In this document: positions 25,185 to 38,409 of the stretch, in pieces
Position numbering within the stretch: position 1 is the stretch's first letter
Layout of the letters: each line of letters begins with the position of its first letter
From: PALSA-1440 sp050011195
GTDB taxonomy: Bacteria; Verrucomicrobiota; Verrucomicrobiia; Limisphaerales; UBA8199
Length of the DNA stretch: 64,000 bases
Direction of reading: 5' to 3'
Assembly (NCBI GenBank): GCA_050011195.1
Contig: JBEKJO010000009.1
Coordinates: 6,565 to 70,564 of the forward strand
Notes under the pieces: generated by a model
Told to the model about the DNA's origin: nothing
Seen by the model: the letters and a program-made list of their open reading frames with translations, nothing else
Database searches by the model: none
Program-made: the position numbers and the translations under genes

Positions 25185-26054
25185 ATGCCTAGAATCGTTC
25201 GCGGAGGATTAATCCAGGCCACCGTCACCCACGAAGGCACGGCGCCCCTGAACACTATCAAGCAGGCGATGATCGAAAAGCACCTCAAGCTGATCGAGGA
25301 AGCGGCGCGCAAAGGCTGCCAGGTCGTCTGCCTGCAGGAGCTTTTTTACGGGCCCTATTTCTGCGCCGAACAAAAAACCCATTGGTACGCCCTGACCGAG
25401 CCGGTCCCGGGCGGCCCCACCACGCAGCTCATGTGTGAAACCGCCAAGCGGCTGGGGTTTGTGCTCATCGTGCCGGTCTATGAAGTCGAAGGCACCGGCA
25501 TTTACTATAACACCGCCGCCGTCATTGACGCCGATGGAAAATACCTCGGCAAGTATCGCAAGAGCCACATTCCCCATTGCGCGCCGGGGTTTTGGGAAAA
25601 GTTCTATTTCCGTCCGGGCAATCTAGGCTATCCGGTCTTCGACACTGCGGTGGGCAAGGTGGGGGTTTATATCTGCTACGACCGCCATTTCCCCGAGGGC
25701 GCGCGCTGTCTGGGGTTGAATGGGGCAGAAATCGTGTTCAATCCCTCGGCCACGGTGGCCGGCTTGAGCGAATATCTCTGGCGGCTCGAACAGCCCGCCC
25801 ATGCCGTGGCTAACCAGTACTTTATTGGCGCCATCAATCGCGTCGGCGTCGAAAAACCCTGGGCCATCGGCGAGTTTTACGGCCAGTCCTATTTCTGCGG
25901 TCCGCGCGGACAGATGTGCGCCGTGGGCAGCCGCGACCAGGACGAAGTGGTCGTGGCGGACCTGGACCTGGACCAGATCAAGGAAGTGCGCGACGTATGG
26001 CAATTCTACCGCGACCGCCGGCCCGAAACTTACGGTGCCATCACCGCACCGTGA
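25185..26054 (+). CDS. Beta-ureidopropionase (N-carbamoyl-beta-alanine amidohydrolase), nitrilase superfamily
   Basis: This 289-residue protein hydrolyses N-carbamoyl-beta-alanine or N-carbamoyl-beta-aminoisobutyrate to the beta-amino acid, CO2 and ammonia. The nitrilase triad is E52 in LQELFYGPYF, K126 in KYRKSHIPH and C164 in YICYDRHFPEGAR. The last two sequences are close to the beta-ureidopropionase / N-carbamoylputrescine amidase branch. The latter is the main alternative, but the divergent position next to preT and the hydA gene in the same island support the pyrimidine role. Its C-terminus (RDRRPETYGAIT) is typical of the branch. Confidence 0.88.
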   Translation: MPRIVRGGLIQATVTHEGTAPLNTIKQAMIEKHLKLIEEAARKGCQVVCLQELFYGPYFCAEQKTHWYALTEPVPGGPTTQLMCETAKRLGFVLIVPVYEVEGTGIYYNTAAVIDADGKYLGKYRKSHIPHCAPGFWEKFYFRPGNLGYPVFDTAVGKVGVYICYDRHFPEGARCLGLNGAEIVFNPSATVAGLSEYLWRLEQPAHAVANQYFIGAINRVGVEKPWAIGEFYGQSYFCGPRGQMCAVGSRDQDEVVVADLDLDQIKEVRDVWQFYRDRRPETYGAITAP

Positions 26055-26192
26055 AGAGTTTACAGTGAAAACCGCACTGATATCCTCAAGCTTTCTGCCG
26101 CAGCAATAACAAAAGCCGACCAACTTCAGCAGCCACGAGACGCGGTTTGCCTAGCCGGAAGCCCCCACCCCGACCCTTTGACGCGCTTTGTG

Positions 26193-26283
26193 CCCCTGAA
26201 CCCGGCAGGGACGCGTTCCACTGTCCTGCCCTCACCCGCAAAGAATGGGACGCGGTGGAACGCGTCCCTACCGGGTTCAGGGG
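26193..26283. repeat. 29-bp inverted repeat, GGACGCGTTCCAC family
   Basis: Arms 26193-26221 and 26255-26283 are reverse complements except at one position, around a 33-base loop. It fills the convergent gap (26055-26348) between the beta-ureidopropionase gene and fusA, where it could stop transcription from both sides. Nothing else is seen in that gap. Confidence 0.8.
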
Positions 26284-26348
26284 GAGGGTGGGCGAAGGCC
26301 GGGTGGGGGGAAAATAGCGATTGTCCCCGTAAATTGATATTTTGCGGG

Positions 26349-28541
26349 TCAGGCGCGAGCGGCGGGCTTGCCTTTGGCGGTGTCGAGGATGCCGGCGGCG
26401 ATGCTGCTCGGGACCGGCTCGAAGCGGAACGGCTCCATCGAATAAGCGGCCCGGCCTTTGGACAGGGAACGGATTGCCGTCGCGTAGCCGAACATCTCGG
26501 CCAGGGGCACTTCGGCGGTCACAATGGTCGAGGCGTCCTTGGCTTCGATGTGGACGATCTTGCCCCGGCGCCGGTTGAGGTCGCCCAGCAAATCGCCCTG
26601 GTATTCGTCGGGTGTGGTGACTTCCACCTTCATGATGGGTTCGAGCAGGATGGGGTTGGCCTTCCTGGCGGCTTCTTTGAGGGCGAATATGCCGGCCATC
26701 TTGAAGGCCAGTTCGCTGGAGTCCACTTCGTGGAAGGTGCCGTCCACGATGGCGACCTTCACGTCCACCACCGGATAGCCCGCCAGCACGCCGCCTTTGA
26801 TGGCCTCCTCGACCCCGTCAATGACCGCCGGGATGTATTCCTTGGGAATGGCGCCGCCGACGATCTTGTTCTCAATCTCGACGCCTTTGCCGCGCGCATT
26901 GGGCGCCAGGGTGACGCAAGCGTGGCCGTATTGGCCGCGCCCGCCGGACTGGCGAATGAACTTGCCTTCGCCGTCGGCGGCTTTGGTGACGGTCTCGCGA
27001 TAGGCGATCTGCGGCGCGCCCGCGTTGGCGCCCACCCTGAACTCGCGGAACAGACGGTCGCGGATGATTTCCAGATGCAGTTCGCCCATGCCGGCGATGA
27101 TAAGCTGGCCGGTTTCCTCGTTGGTGAAGCAGCGGAAGGTCGGGTCCTCTTCCGCCAGGCGCTGGAGGCCCTCGCCCATCTTTTCCCGGTCGGCCTTGGT
27201 CTTAGGCTCGACGGCCATCGAGATGACCGGCTCCGGGAAGGTCGGCGGCTCGAGCATGACCTCGAAGTCCTCGTCGCAAAGGGTGTCGCCGGTGGTGATG
27301 TTCTTCAAGCCGACCAGCGCGGCGATGTCGCCGGAAAAAGTCGTATCCACGTCAATGCGCTTGTCGGCCTGGATCATCAGGACGCGGCTCACGCGCTCGC
27401 GCTTGCGCGTGCGCGGATTGTAGATCATGTCGCCTTTGCTCAGGCGGCCACTATAGACCCGGAAGAACACGAGCTTGCCGACGTAGGGGTCGGTCCAGAG
27501 CTTGAAGGCCAGGGAACAGAACTTGCCGCTGTCATCGGAGTGGACTTCGACCTTGGTTTCCGTGTCCGGCGCGACGCCGACGGCGGGCGGGACATCGAGC
27601 GGGGAGGGGAGATAATCTACGACGGCATCAATGAGCGGCTGCACGCCGCGCTTCTTGAAGGCCGAGCCGCACAGCACGGGGACCAGCTCGAGCTTGCAGG
27701 TCAAACGCCGGATGGCCGCCTTCAGGAACTCCGGGGTGATCGGTTTGTTCTCGATGACCAGCTCGGCAATCTTGTCGTCCTTGTTGGAGACCGCATCAAT
27801 CAGTTCCGCCAGGGCCGCTTTGGCCGGGTCTTTCAGGTCGGCCGGGATGTCCGTGATTTGGTATTTAAGACCGAAGTCATCGTTCGGATCATAGACAATG
27901 GCCTTTTGGTTGACGACATCAATGACGCCGCTGAAGTAATCCTCTTTGCCGAGGGGCAGGAAAACCGGGTAAGCGTAGGCGCCGAGTTTCTTGCGCATGT
28001 CGTTGAGCGCATTCTCGAAGTTGGCCCCGGTGCGGTCCATCTTGTTGACGAAGGCGATGCGGGGGACTTTGTATTTGGTCGCCTGCCGCCAGACCGTTTC
28101 GGATTGCGGCTGCACGCCGGCCACGCCGCAGAACACCGCCACCGCGCCGTCCAGCACGCGCATGGAACGCTCGACTTCGGCGGTAAAGTCCACGTGCCCG
28201 GGGGTGTCAATGATGTTGATGCGGTGCGGCACGCCGAGGAAGGCCTTGAAGGTGGAGTCGTCCTTCTGGGTCCAGTAGCAGGTCGTCGCCGCGGAGGTGA
28301 TCGTAATGCCGCGTTCACGCTCCTGCTCCATCCAGTCGGTGACGGTGTTGCCGTCATCCACGTCGCCCATCTTGTGAATCAGCCCGGTGTAAAAGAGGAT
28401 GCGCTCGGTCGTGGTGGTCTTGCCGGCGTCAATATGCGCGGCGATGCCGATGTTGCGCGTGCGCTCCATCGGATACTGCCGCTGGGGCACGTGCGCCCCT
28501 TTGGCCTTCGCCGATTTCTTTGTTTCCAATACTGTTTCCAT
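26349..28541 (-). CDS. fusA: Translation elongation factor G
   Basis: This 730-residue GTPase catalyses ribosome translocation. The start at 28541 (METVLETKKSAKAKG) is an ATG; an in-frame TTG lies 18 bases upstream. G1 AAHIDAGKTTTTERIL, G3 DTPGHVDF and G4 NKMDRTGANF are intact, followed by domains II to V (the C-terminus includes PLAEMFGYATAIRSLSKGRA). The N-terminus carries a basic extension of about 30 residues before the usual RNIGIAAHIDAGK start, slightly longer than normal. It is the last gene of the rpsL-rpsG-fusA unit, 69 bases after rpsG. Confidence 0.97.
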   Translation of the reverse strand: METVLETKKSAKAKGAHVPQRQYPMERTRNIGIAAHIDAGKTTTTERILFYTGLIHKMGDVDDGNTVTDWMEQERERGITITSAATTCYWTQKDDSTFKAFLGVPHRINIIDTPGHVDFTAEVERSMRVLDGAVAVFCGVAGVQPQSETVWRQATKYKVPRIAFVNKMDRTGANFENALNDMRKKLGAYAYPVFLPLGKEDYFSGVIDVVNQKAIVYDPNDDFGLKYQITDIPADLKDPAKAALAELIDAVSNKDDKIAELVIENKPITPEFLKAAIRRLTCKLELVPVLCGSAFKKRGVQPLIDAVVDYLPSPLDVPPAVGVAPDTETKVEVHSDDSGKFCSLAFKLWTDPYVGKLVFFRVYSGRLSKGDMIYNPRTRKRERVSRVLMIQADKRIDVDTTFSGDIAALVGLKNITTGDTLCDEDFEVMLEPPTFPEPVISMAVEPKTKADREKMGEGLQRLAEEDPTFRCFTNEETGQLIIAGMGELHLEIIRDRLFREFRVGANAGAPQIAYRETVTKAADGEGKFIRQSGGRGQYGHACVTLAPNARGKGVEIENKIVGGAIPKEYIPAVIDGVEEAIKGGVLAGYPVVDVKVAIVDGTFHEVDSSELAFKMAGIFALKEAARKANPILLEPIMKVEVTTPDEYQGDLLGDLNRRRGKIVHIEAKDASTIVTAEVPLAEMFGYATAIRSLSKGRAAYSMEPFRFEPVPSSIAAGILDTAKGKPAARA

Positions 28542-28610
28542 CCGGATGTCTCGGGTCAAAATGAAACGCCCCGGGTCGCTGCGGCCTGCGGGGCGTTTGG
28601 CTAAAAGTGA

Positions 28611-29084
28611 TTACCAGCGGAAGTGGGCAAAGGCCTTGTTGGCCTGCGCCATCTTGTGCACCTCGTCGCGTTTGCGGATCGCATTGCCCTGGCCCTGATA
28701 GGCTTCCAGAATCTCCGCCGCCAGCGCTTCCTTCATCGGGATGCCCTTGCGCCCATCGGCAAAATCCACGAGCCAGCGGAGCGCCAGCGAGAACTGGCGG
28801 TCGGCGGGCACTTCCAGGGGCACCTGATAGGTGGCGCCGCCCACGCGCCGGGCCTTGACTTCCAGGCGGGGCTTGGCGTTATCAACCGCCCGCTGCAAGA
28901 CTTCCAGGGGGTTGGTCGCCGGGTTCTTGGCAATAAGCTGATCGAAGGCGCCATAGACAATCCGCTGCGCCACACTCTTCTTGCCACGTTCCATGACCGT
29001 GTTCACCAGGCGCGTCACCAACGTGCTGTTGAATTTGGCGTCTTTGATGATGGGCCGACTGACTGCTCGACGACGTCGCGACAT
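28611..29084 (-). CDS. rpsG: 30S ribosomal protein S7
   Basis: This 157-residue protein has the normal length for S7. It begins MSRRRRAVSRPIIKDAKFNS and contains the conserved LEVKARRVGGATYQVPLEV and ends ANKAFAHFRW. It binds the 3' major domain of 16S rRNA and in some bacteria represses its own operon. A TTAA-rich repeat occupies the 49-base gap to rpsL. Confidence 0.98.
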   Translation of the reverse strand: MSRRRRAVSRPIIKDAKFNSTLVTRLVNTVMERGKKSVAQRIVYGAFDQLIAKNPATNPLEVLQRAVDNAKPRLEVKARRVGGATYQVPLEVPADRQFSLALRWLVDFADGRKGIPMKEALAAEILEAYQGQGNAIRKRDEVHKMAQANKAFAHFRW

Positions 29085-29133
29085 GTGTTCGTTAAAGCGT
29101 TAAATGAGTTAAATGGTTAAGGGGTTAAGCCCG

Positions 29134-29583
29134 TTACGCGGCTGGCGCAGGAACCGGCGCGGCGGGGGCAGCGGCGGGGGCAGCGGCAGGGGCGGCGGGC
29201 CGGGGGGCGCCTTCCTTCGGCCGCTTCACGCCGTACTTCGAGCGACTGACGCGGCGTTTCTCCACGCCGGCGGCGTCCAGCGTCCCGCGCACGATGTGGT
29301 AGCGGACGCCCGGCAAATCCTTCACGCGACCGCCGCGCACCAGCACGATCGAGTGTTCCTGCAAATTGTGACCCTCATCCGGGATGTAGGCAATGACTTC
29401 ATGCCCGTTGGTGAGGCGCACTTTCGCCACCTTCCGCATCGCCGAATTCGGTTTCTTGGGCGTGCGCGTCATCACCTGGATGCAGACGCCCCGGCGAAAG
29501 GGCGAATTCTCCAAAGCAGGCGACTTGGACTTGTGCTTCAGTTTGCGTCGGCCCTTGCGGACCAATTGATTAATTGTCGGCAT
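29134..29583 (-). CDS. rpsL: 30S ribosomal protein S12 with an Ala/Pro-rich C-terminal tail
   Basis: This 149-residue protein keeps the canonical S12 body MPTINQLVRKGRRK to RRVSRSKYGVKRPKEG, including the decoding-centre motif TPKKPNSAMRKVAKVRL and PGVRYHIVRGTLD. Canonical S12 is about 124 residues. Here the last 25 are APRPAAPAAAPAAAPAAPVP-type Ala/Pro repeats coded by GCC/CCG-rich sequence, which could have grown by replication slippage. The lysines where streptomycin resistance substitutions occur (KKPNS and the GHNLQ region) look like sensitive forms. It heads the str operon. Confidence 0.97.
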   Translation of the reverse strand: MPTINQLVRKGRRKLKHKSKSPALENSPFRRGVCIQVMTRTPKKPNSAMRKVAKVRLTNGHEVIAYIPDEGHNLQEHSIVLVRGGRVKDLPGVRYHIVRGTLDAAGVEKRRVSRSKYGVKRPKEGAPRPAAPAAAPAAAPAAPVPAPAA

Positions 29584-29653
29584 TCGCTTTCAAGTTCCCC
29601 TGCCCTGCCCTGGGGCGACGGCGCCGCCAGGTCTCCGGGCAAACGGAGCGCGG

Positions 29654-29681
29654 AATATACCAAACGGACTTTCAGTTGCAA
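29654..29681 (-). promoter_or_regulatory. Sigma-70-type promoter for rpsL-rpsG-fusA
   Basis: TTGCAA (29681-29676) and TATATT (29659-29654) are separated by 16 bases, about 70 bases before rpsL. It follows a TCCGG/CCGGA hairpin near 29712-29726 just past rpoC, so the str genes probably have their own promoter besides read-through from rpoBC. Confidence 0.6.
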
Positions 29682-29747
29682 CACCTATTTCCCAGGCAGG
29701 GTCCGGCTTTACCGGATGCCCCCTGGCGCAGTTACTCTGGAGGCGGG

Positions 29748-32700
29748 TCAGGCCAGCAGCGGATTCTCGCCGGCGGTCAGGGCCTTCGGCGCCTCGGCTT
29801 CCTCTTCGCTGATTTCCACCAGCGGCTTGAGCCGCGCCCGGCGGTGATGGTCGAAGCCGGTGCCCGCCGGGATGATGTGGCCCATGATGACGTTTTCCTT
29901 GAAGCCGCGCAGGTAATCGACGCGGGCGCGGGTCGCCGCCTCGGTAAGGACGCGCGTGGTATCCTGGAAGGACGCGGCGCTGAGGAAGCTCTCGGTTTCC
30001 AGCGAGGCCTTGGTGATGCCGAGCAGCACCGGCTGGGCCTCGGCGGGTTTGCCGCCCATCTTCTCGACCCGCGAGTTCTCTTCCTCGAAATCGAGCTTGT
30101 CCACCTGCTCGCCCCAGAGGAATCCGGTGTCGCCCGGTTCGGTGATGCGCACCTTGCGCAGCATCTGGCGGACAATGGTCTCGACGTGCTTATCGTTGAT
30201 GGTGACGCCTTGCAGCCGATAGACTTCCTGCACTTCGTTGACGAGGTGCTCCTGAAGTTCCTGCGGGCCGCAGATGTCCAGGATTTCGTGCGGGTCAATC
30301 GGGCCTTCGGTGAGTTGCTGGCCTTTCTTGACGTAATCGCCCTTGAAGACGATGACGTGCTTGCCGATGGCGATGAGGTGCTCCTCTTCGACCTGGGTCT
30401 GCTGGTCTTTGATGAGGATGCAGCGCTTGCCGCGCACGCTGGCGCCGAAATCCACGATGCCCTCGATCTTGGAAATCTCGGCCGCGTCTTTCGGGCGGCG
30501 GGCCTCGAACAGCTCGGCTACGCGCGGCAGACCGCCCGTGATGTCCTTGGTTTTCGAGGTCTTGCGCGGCGTCTTCGCCATCAGGGTGCCGGCGACAATC
30601 TTGTCGCCTTGGGCGACGACGATGTGCGCGCCGGAAGGAATGGGGTAGTTGGCGATGGGCTCGCCTCGGTCGTCACCGATGATGATTTGCGGGTGCAAAT
30701 CTTCCTTATGCTCGATGATGACCATGGCTTCCTGGCCGGTGGTTTCGTCCGTTTCCTGCTTCATGGTGACGCCCTCGATGATGTCGAGGAACTTCACCTT
30801 GCCGGCCTTCTCGGAGAGGATCGGCACGTTGTAGGGGTCCCACTGGACGAAGGTCTCGCCCTTCTTGACCTTGGCGCCGTCCTTGACGGAGATGACCGCC
30901 CCAATGACAACGAGGTGCTGCTCCAGCTCGCGTCCGTCGTCGCCGAGGATGGAGACGGTGCCGTTCTTATTGAGGACGATGTTGTTGCCGTCGTCCAGGG
31001 TGACCAGGCGCAAGTCGTTGTAGCGCATGGCGCCATCGTGCTTGGCCTTGATCTGGGGCACCTTGAAGACCTGGGAAGCGGTGCCGCCGATATGGAACGT
31101 GCGCATGGTGAGCTGCGTGCCCGGCTCGCCGATGGATTGCGCGGCGATGATGCCGGTGGCTTCGCCCAGTTTCACCCGGGCGCCCGTAGCCAGGTTGCGC
31201 CCATAGCAATAGACGCACACGCCATGCTTGCTTTCGCACGTCAGCACCGAGCGGATTTTCACCTTCTCGACCCCGGAAGCGTCGATCAGCCGGGCCTTGA
31301 CTTCATCAATTTCCTCGTTCGCCTTGACGAGCAGTTCTTTCGGCTTCTGCGGATTGGGGATGTCATCGCAAGAGAACCGGCCCACGAGGCGTTCGCCGAG
31401 CTTGACGACCTCATCTTCACCTTCGTAAATGGCTTGGACCCAGATGCCGTTGGTGGTGCCGCAATCCTCCTCGCGAATAATCACGTCCTGGGCCACATCG
31501 ACCAGCTTGCGGGTCATGTAACCGGAGTCGGCGGTTTTGAGGGCGGTATCGGCCAGACCCTTGCGGGCGCCGTGGGTCGAAATGAAGTACTCGAGCACCG
31601 TGAGGCCCTCGCGGAAGTTCGAGAGAATCGGCTTCTCGATGATGTCACCGGACGGTTTAGCCATGAGGCCGCGCACGCCGGCGAGCTGCCGGACCTGCTG
31701 CCGGTTGCCGCGCGCGCCGGAATCGACCATGAGCGAGACGGGGTTGTACTCCTTCTTGCCATGGTTATGGTCGAGCGTCTTCAACATGACGTTGGCAATC
31801 TGGTCGGTGCAGTGCGTCCAAATGTCGATGATCTTGTTGTAGCGTTCGCCCGGGGTGATGACCCCCTTGCGATACTGCTTCTCGACTTCCTTGATTTGCT
31901 TCTGCGCGGCGTCAATTTCCTGATCTTTTTCTTTGGGAATGATCATGTCATCAATGCCAATGGACACGCCAGCCCGCGTGGCCTCGCGGAAGCCCAGCTC
32001 CTTCAGCTTGTCGAGCATGGCCACCGTCTTGTCGTGGCCGCAAATCTTGTAACACTTCCAGATGAGGTCGCCCAACTCGGTCTTTTTGAACGACTTGTTG
32101 GGGAAGCCCAGTTCCTCGGGCCAGATTTCGCTGAAGAAGACGCGGCCCACCGTGGTCTCAATAACCTTCTTGTTGGGATCGCCGAACTCGGTCTTTTTGC
32201 CGAAATCGGGATTCGCCAGGCGAATCCGCTCGTGGGTCGTCACCGCGCCGTCATTAAAGGCGAACACGACTTCGGTCTTCGAGCCGAGCAGTTTCAACTG
32301 CTTCGGGTCGGCCGGCGGCGGCGTCCGCGGCTCAGCCGTCAGATAGAAGCAGCCCAGCGTAATGTCTTGCGTCGGCGTGATAATCGGCCGGCCGCTGGAT
32401 GGGCTGAAAATGTTATTGGGCGCCATCATAAGCAGGCGCGCCTCTAACTGCGCTTCGACCGACAGCGGCACGTGGACCGCCATCTGGTCGCCGTCGAAGT
32501 CGGCGTTGTAGGCGGTGCAGACCAGCGGATGGATGCGAATGGCCTCGCCCTCGATGAGCAGCGGCTCAAAGGCCTGGACCGACAAGCGGTGCAAGGTGGG
32601 CGCGCGGTTGAGCAGCACGGGATGGCCGCGGGTGACTTCTTCGAGAATGTCCCAGACCTCGGTGGTCTGGCGCTCGATCAGCTTCTTGGCCGAACGTACG

Positions 32701-33890
32701 GTGTGGACGTAACCCATTTCCTTGAGACGGCGGATGATGAACGGCTCGAACAAAACGAGCGCCATCTTCTTGGGCAAACCGCATTGGTGCAGCTTGAGCT
32801 CGGGGCCGATGACGATGACTGAACGGCCAGAGTAATCCACGCGCTTGCCCAGCAGGTTCTGGCGGAAGCGCCCGCTCTTGCCCTTGAGCATGTCGCTGAG
32901 CGACTTCAAGGCGCGGTTGCCCGCCCCGGTCACCGCGCGGCCGTGACGGCCATTGTCGAACAGCGCATCAACGGCTTCCTGCAACATGCGCTTTTCGTTG
33001 CGGATGATGACCTCCGGCGTCTTGAGCTGAAGCAGGTTTTTCAGCCGGTTGTTGCGGTTGATGACGCGGCGATAGAGATCGTTGAGATCGGAGGTGGCAA
33101 AGCGGCCGCCTTCCAGCGGCACCAGCGGGCGGAGGTCCGGCGGAATGACCGGCAGCACCGTGAGGATCATCCATTCCGGACGGCTCTTGGAGGATTGCAG
33201 TCCCTGGAGCAGCTTGATCCGTTTGGCGATCTTCTTGCGGATTTGCTTGCTCTTGGTCTCGGTCATGGCCGTCTGCAGGTGGTCGATTTGCTTGCCGAGG
33301 TCCACTTTTGTCAGCGCGTCGCGCACGGCTTCGGCGCCCATTTTGGCGAGAAATGCGTCAGGGCCGTAGGTTTCCCGGGCTTCGCGATATTCGTGCTCGC
33401 TCAAGAGTTGATTCTGCTTGAGCGGCGTCGAGCCGGGGTCGATGACCATGTAGTCTTCGTAATAAACGACCCGTTCGAGATTGCGGGCGGTTATGTCGAG
33501 CACCAGGCCAATGCGGGAAGGCATGCACTTGAAGAACCAGATATGGCAGACCGGCACGGCCAGCTCGATGTGCCCCATGCGCTCGCGGCGGACGCGGGCC
33601 AGCGTCACTTCCACTCCGCAGCGGTCGCAAATGACCCCGCGATGCTTAATGCGCTTGAACTTGCCGCAGGAGCATTCCCAATCCTTGACCGGGCCGAAAA
33701 TGCGTTCGCAAAACAAGCCGCCTTTTTCCGGCTTAAAGGTGCGGTAATTGATGGTCTCCGGGTTCTTGACTTCCCCTTTGGACCAGGACCGGATGGCATC
33801 GGGCGATGCCACGCCGATTGCGACGTACTCCACCTGGTTGACCTTTTCCAAACCGAGCAGCTCTCGGGCGCTTTCTTTAGTGCTAATCAT
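29748..33890 (-). CDS. rpoC: DNA-directed RNA polymerase beta' subunit
   Basis: This 1380-residue subunit has the catalytic metal site NADFDGDQMAVHVP, the N-terminal zinc site CSCGKFKRIKHRGVICDRCG and the second zinc site (CESKHGVCVYCYG). The bridge-helix and trigger-loop region is present (GEATGIIAAQSIGEPGTQLT then MRTFHIGG). The length is usual for phyla without large beta' inserts. It follows rpoB by 44 bases in the same operon. Confidence 0.98.
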   Translation of the reverse strand: MISTKESARELLGLEKVNQVEYVAIGVASPDAIRSWSKGEVKNPETINYRTFKPEKGGLFCERIFGPVKDWECSCGKFKRIKHRGVICDRCGVEVTLARVRRERMGHIELAVPVCHIWFFKCMPSRIGLVLDITARNLERVVYYEDYMVIDPGSTPLKQNQLLSEHEYREARETYGPDAFLAKMGAEAVRDALTKVDLGKQIDHLQTAMTETKSKQIRKKIAKRIKLLQGLQSSKSRPEWMILTVLPVIPPDLRPLVPLEGGRFATSDLNDLYRRVINRNNRLKNLLQLKTPEVIIRNEKRMLQEAVDALFDNGRHGRAVTGAGNRALKSLSDMLKGKSGRFRQNLLGKRVDYSGRSVIVIGPELKLHQCGLPKKMALVLFEPFIIRRLKEMGYVHTVRSAKKLIERQTTEVWDILEEVTRGHPVLLNRAPTLHRLSVQAFEPLLIEGEAIRIHPLVCTAYNADFDGDQMAVHVPLSVEAQLEARLLMMAPNNIFSPSSGRPIITPTQDITLGCFYLTAEPRTPPPADPKQLKLLGSKTEVVFAFNDGAVTTHERIRLANPDFGKKTEFGDPNKKVIETTVGRVFFSEIWPEELGFPNKSFKKTELGDLIWKCYKICGHDKTVAMLDKLKELGFREATRAGVSIGIDDMIIPKEKDQEIDAAQKQIKEVEKQYRKGVITPGERYNKIIDIWTHCTDQIANVMLKTLDHNHGKKEYNPVSLMVDSGARGNRQQVRQLAGVRGLMAKPSGDIIEKPILSNFREGLTVLEYFISTHGARKGLADTALKTADSGYMTRKLVDVAQDVIIREEDCGTTNGIWVQAIYEGEDEVVKLGERLVGRFSCDDIPNPQKPKELLVKANEEIDEVKARLIDASGVEKVKIRSVLTCESKHGVCVYCYGRNLATGARVKLGEATGIIAAQSIGEPGTQLTMRTFHIGGTASQVFKVPQIKAKHDGAMRYNDLRLVTLDDGNNIVLNKNGTVSILGDDGRELEQHLVVIGAVISVKDGAKVKKGETFVQWDPYNVPILSEKAGKVKFLDIIEGVTMKQETDETTGQEAMVIIEHKEDLHPQIIIGDDRGEPIANYPIPSGAHIVVAQGDKIVAGTLMAKTPRKTSKTKDITGGLPRVAELFEARRPKDAAEISKIEGIVDFGASVRGKRCILIKDQQTQVEEEHLIAIGKHVIVFKGDYVKKGQQLTEGPIDPHEILDICGPQELQEHLVNEVQEVYRLQGVTINDKHVETIVRQMLRKVRITEPGDTGFLWGEQVDKLDFEEENSRVEKMGGKPAEAQPVLLGITKASLETESFLSAASFQDTTRVLTEAATRARVDYLRGFKENVIMGHIIPAGTGFDHHRRARLKPLVEISEEEAEAPKALTAGENPLLA

Positions 33891-33934
33891 ACGATCAGAA
33901 AATGGGATGATGGATTATTGGAATAATGGATTGG

Positions 33935-37801
<3,867 letters not shown>

Positions 37802-37979
37802 TTGGGCCTTTAATAAATGGCTGGCCACAGGGCCAGACCGTTGGTTACTGCTAAACGACACAAGGCAAGGACGCTGCGTTCAAGCGCGAACTTGCCGAAA
37901 CTCAAACCACCCCTGGTGGCGTCGCTGATGTTTTGTTTTCTAATCTAGAACTTTCGTTGTTCTGCTTAAGGCGAATCAG

Positions 37980-38004
37980 GGGCGGCGGGCATGGGCCGCC
38001 GCCC
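37980..38004 (-). terminator. Hairpin in the rplL-rpoB gap (possible attenuator)
   Basis: GGGCGGCGG and CCGCCGCCC form a perfect 9-bp GC stem with a 7-base loop, 15 bases past the rplL stop. There is no U-run after it, so it would be a partial or Rho-aided attenuator or an RNA processing site. A partial attenuator at this place is known in enterobacteria. Confidence 0.45.
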
Positions 38005-38019
38005 GATAGAGAAAGCCTC

Positions 38020-38409
38020 TCACTTTACTTCGACCTTGGCGCCGGCATCTTCAAGTTTCTTTTTTGCGGCGTCGGCCTCGGCCTTATTGGCCCCTTCGAG
38101 CACCGGCTTGGGCGCGCCTTCCACCAGGGCTTTGGCTTCCGCCAGGCCCAAGCCAGCTTTAACCTCGCGCACCGCCTTGATCACGGCAATTTTCTTGTCA
38201 GCCGGCACGGAGGCCAGGATGATGTCGAACTGTGTCTTGGCTTCGGCGGCCGGCGCGGCTGCGCCAGCTCCCGGAGCGGCCGCGGCAACCGCAACCGGCG
38301 CGGCGGCTGACACACCCCATTTGGATTCAAGTTCCTTCACCAGCTCGGCGATTTCAATCACCGTCGCATTACTCAGGTCTTCTACGATTTTTGCTTTGTC
38401 TAGAGCCAT
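38020..38409 (-). CDS. rplL: 50S ribosomal protein L7/L12
   Basis: This 129-residue acidic stalk protein has an N-terminal dimerisation helix (VEDLSNATVIEIAELVKELE), a flexible Ala/Pro hinge (VAVAAAAPGAGAAAPAAEAK) and the C-terminal factor-binding domain (FDIILASVPADKKIAVIKAV, then GLGLAEAKALVEGAPKPV). It recruits elongation factors to the ribosome. It follows rplJ by 138 bases that include a CCCCCGT/ACGGGG hairpin. Confidence 0.97.
   Translation of the reverse strand: MALDKAKIVEDLSNATVIEIAELVKELESKWGVSAAAPVAVAAAAPGAGAAAPAAEAKTQFDIILASVPADKKIAVIKAVREVKAGLGLAEAKALVEGAPKPVLEGANKAEADAAKKKLEDAGAKVEVK

Noticed and set aside
26178..32447. Very long plus-strand open frames opposite fusA and rpoC
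   Set aside because: They mirror highly conserved minus-strand genes, arise from high GC at third codon positions, and have no protein-like domains. The same applies to long frames opposite hydA, mmsA, preA, preT, rpoB and kdpD.
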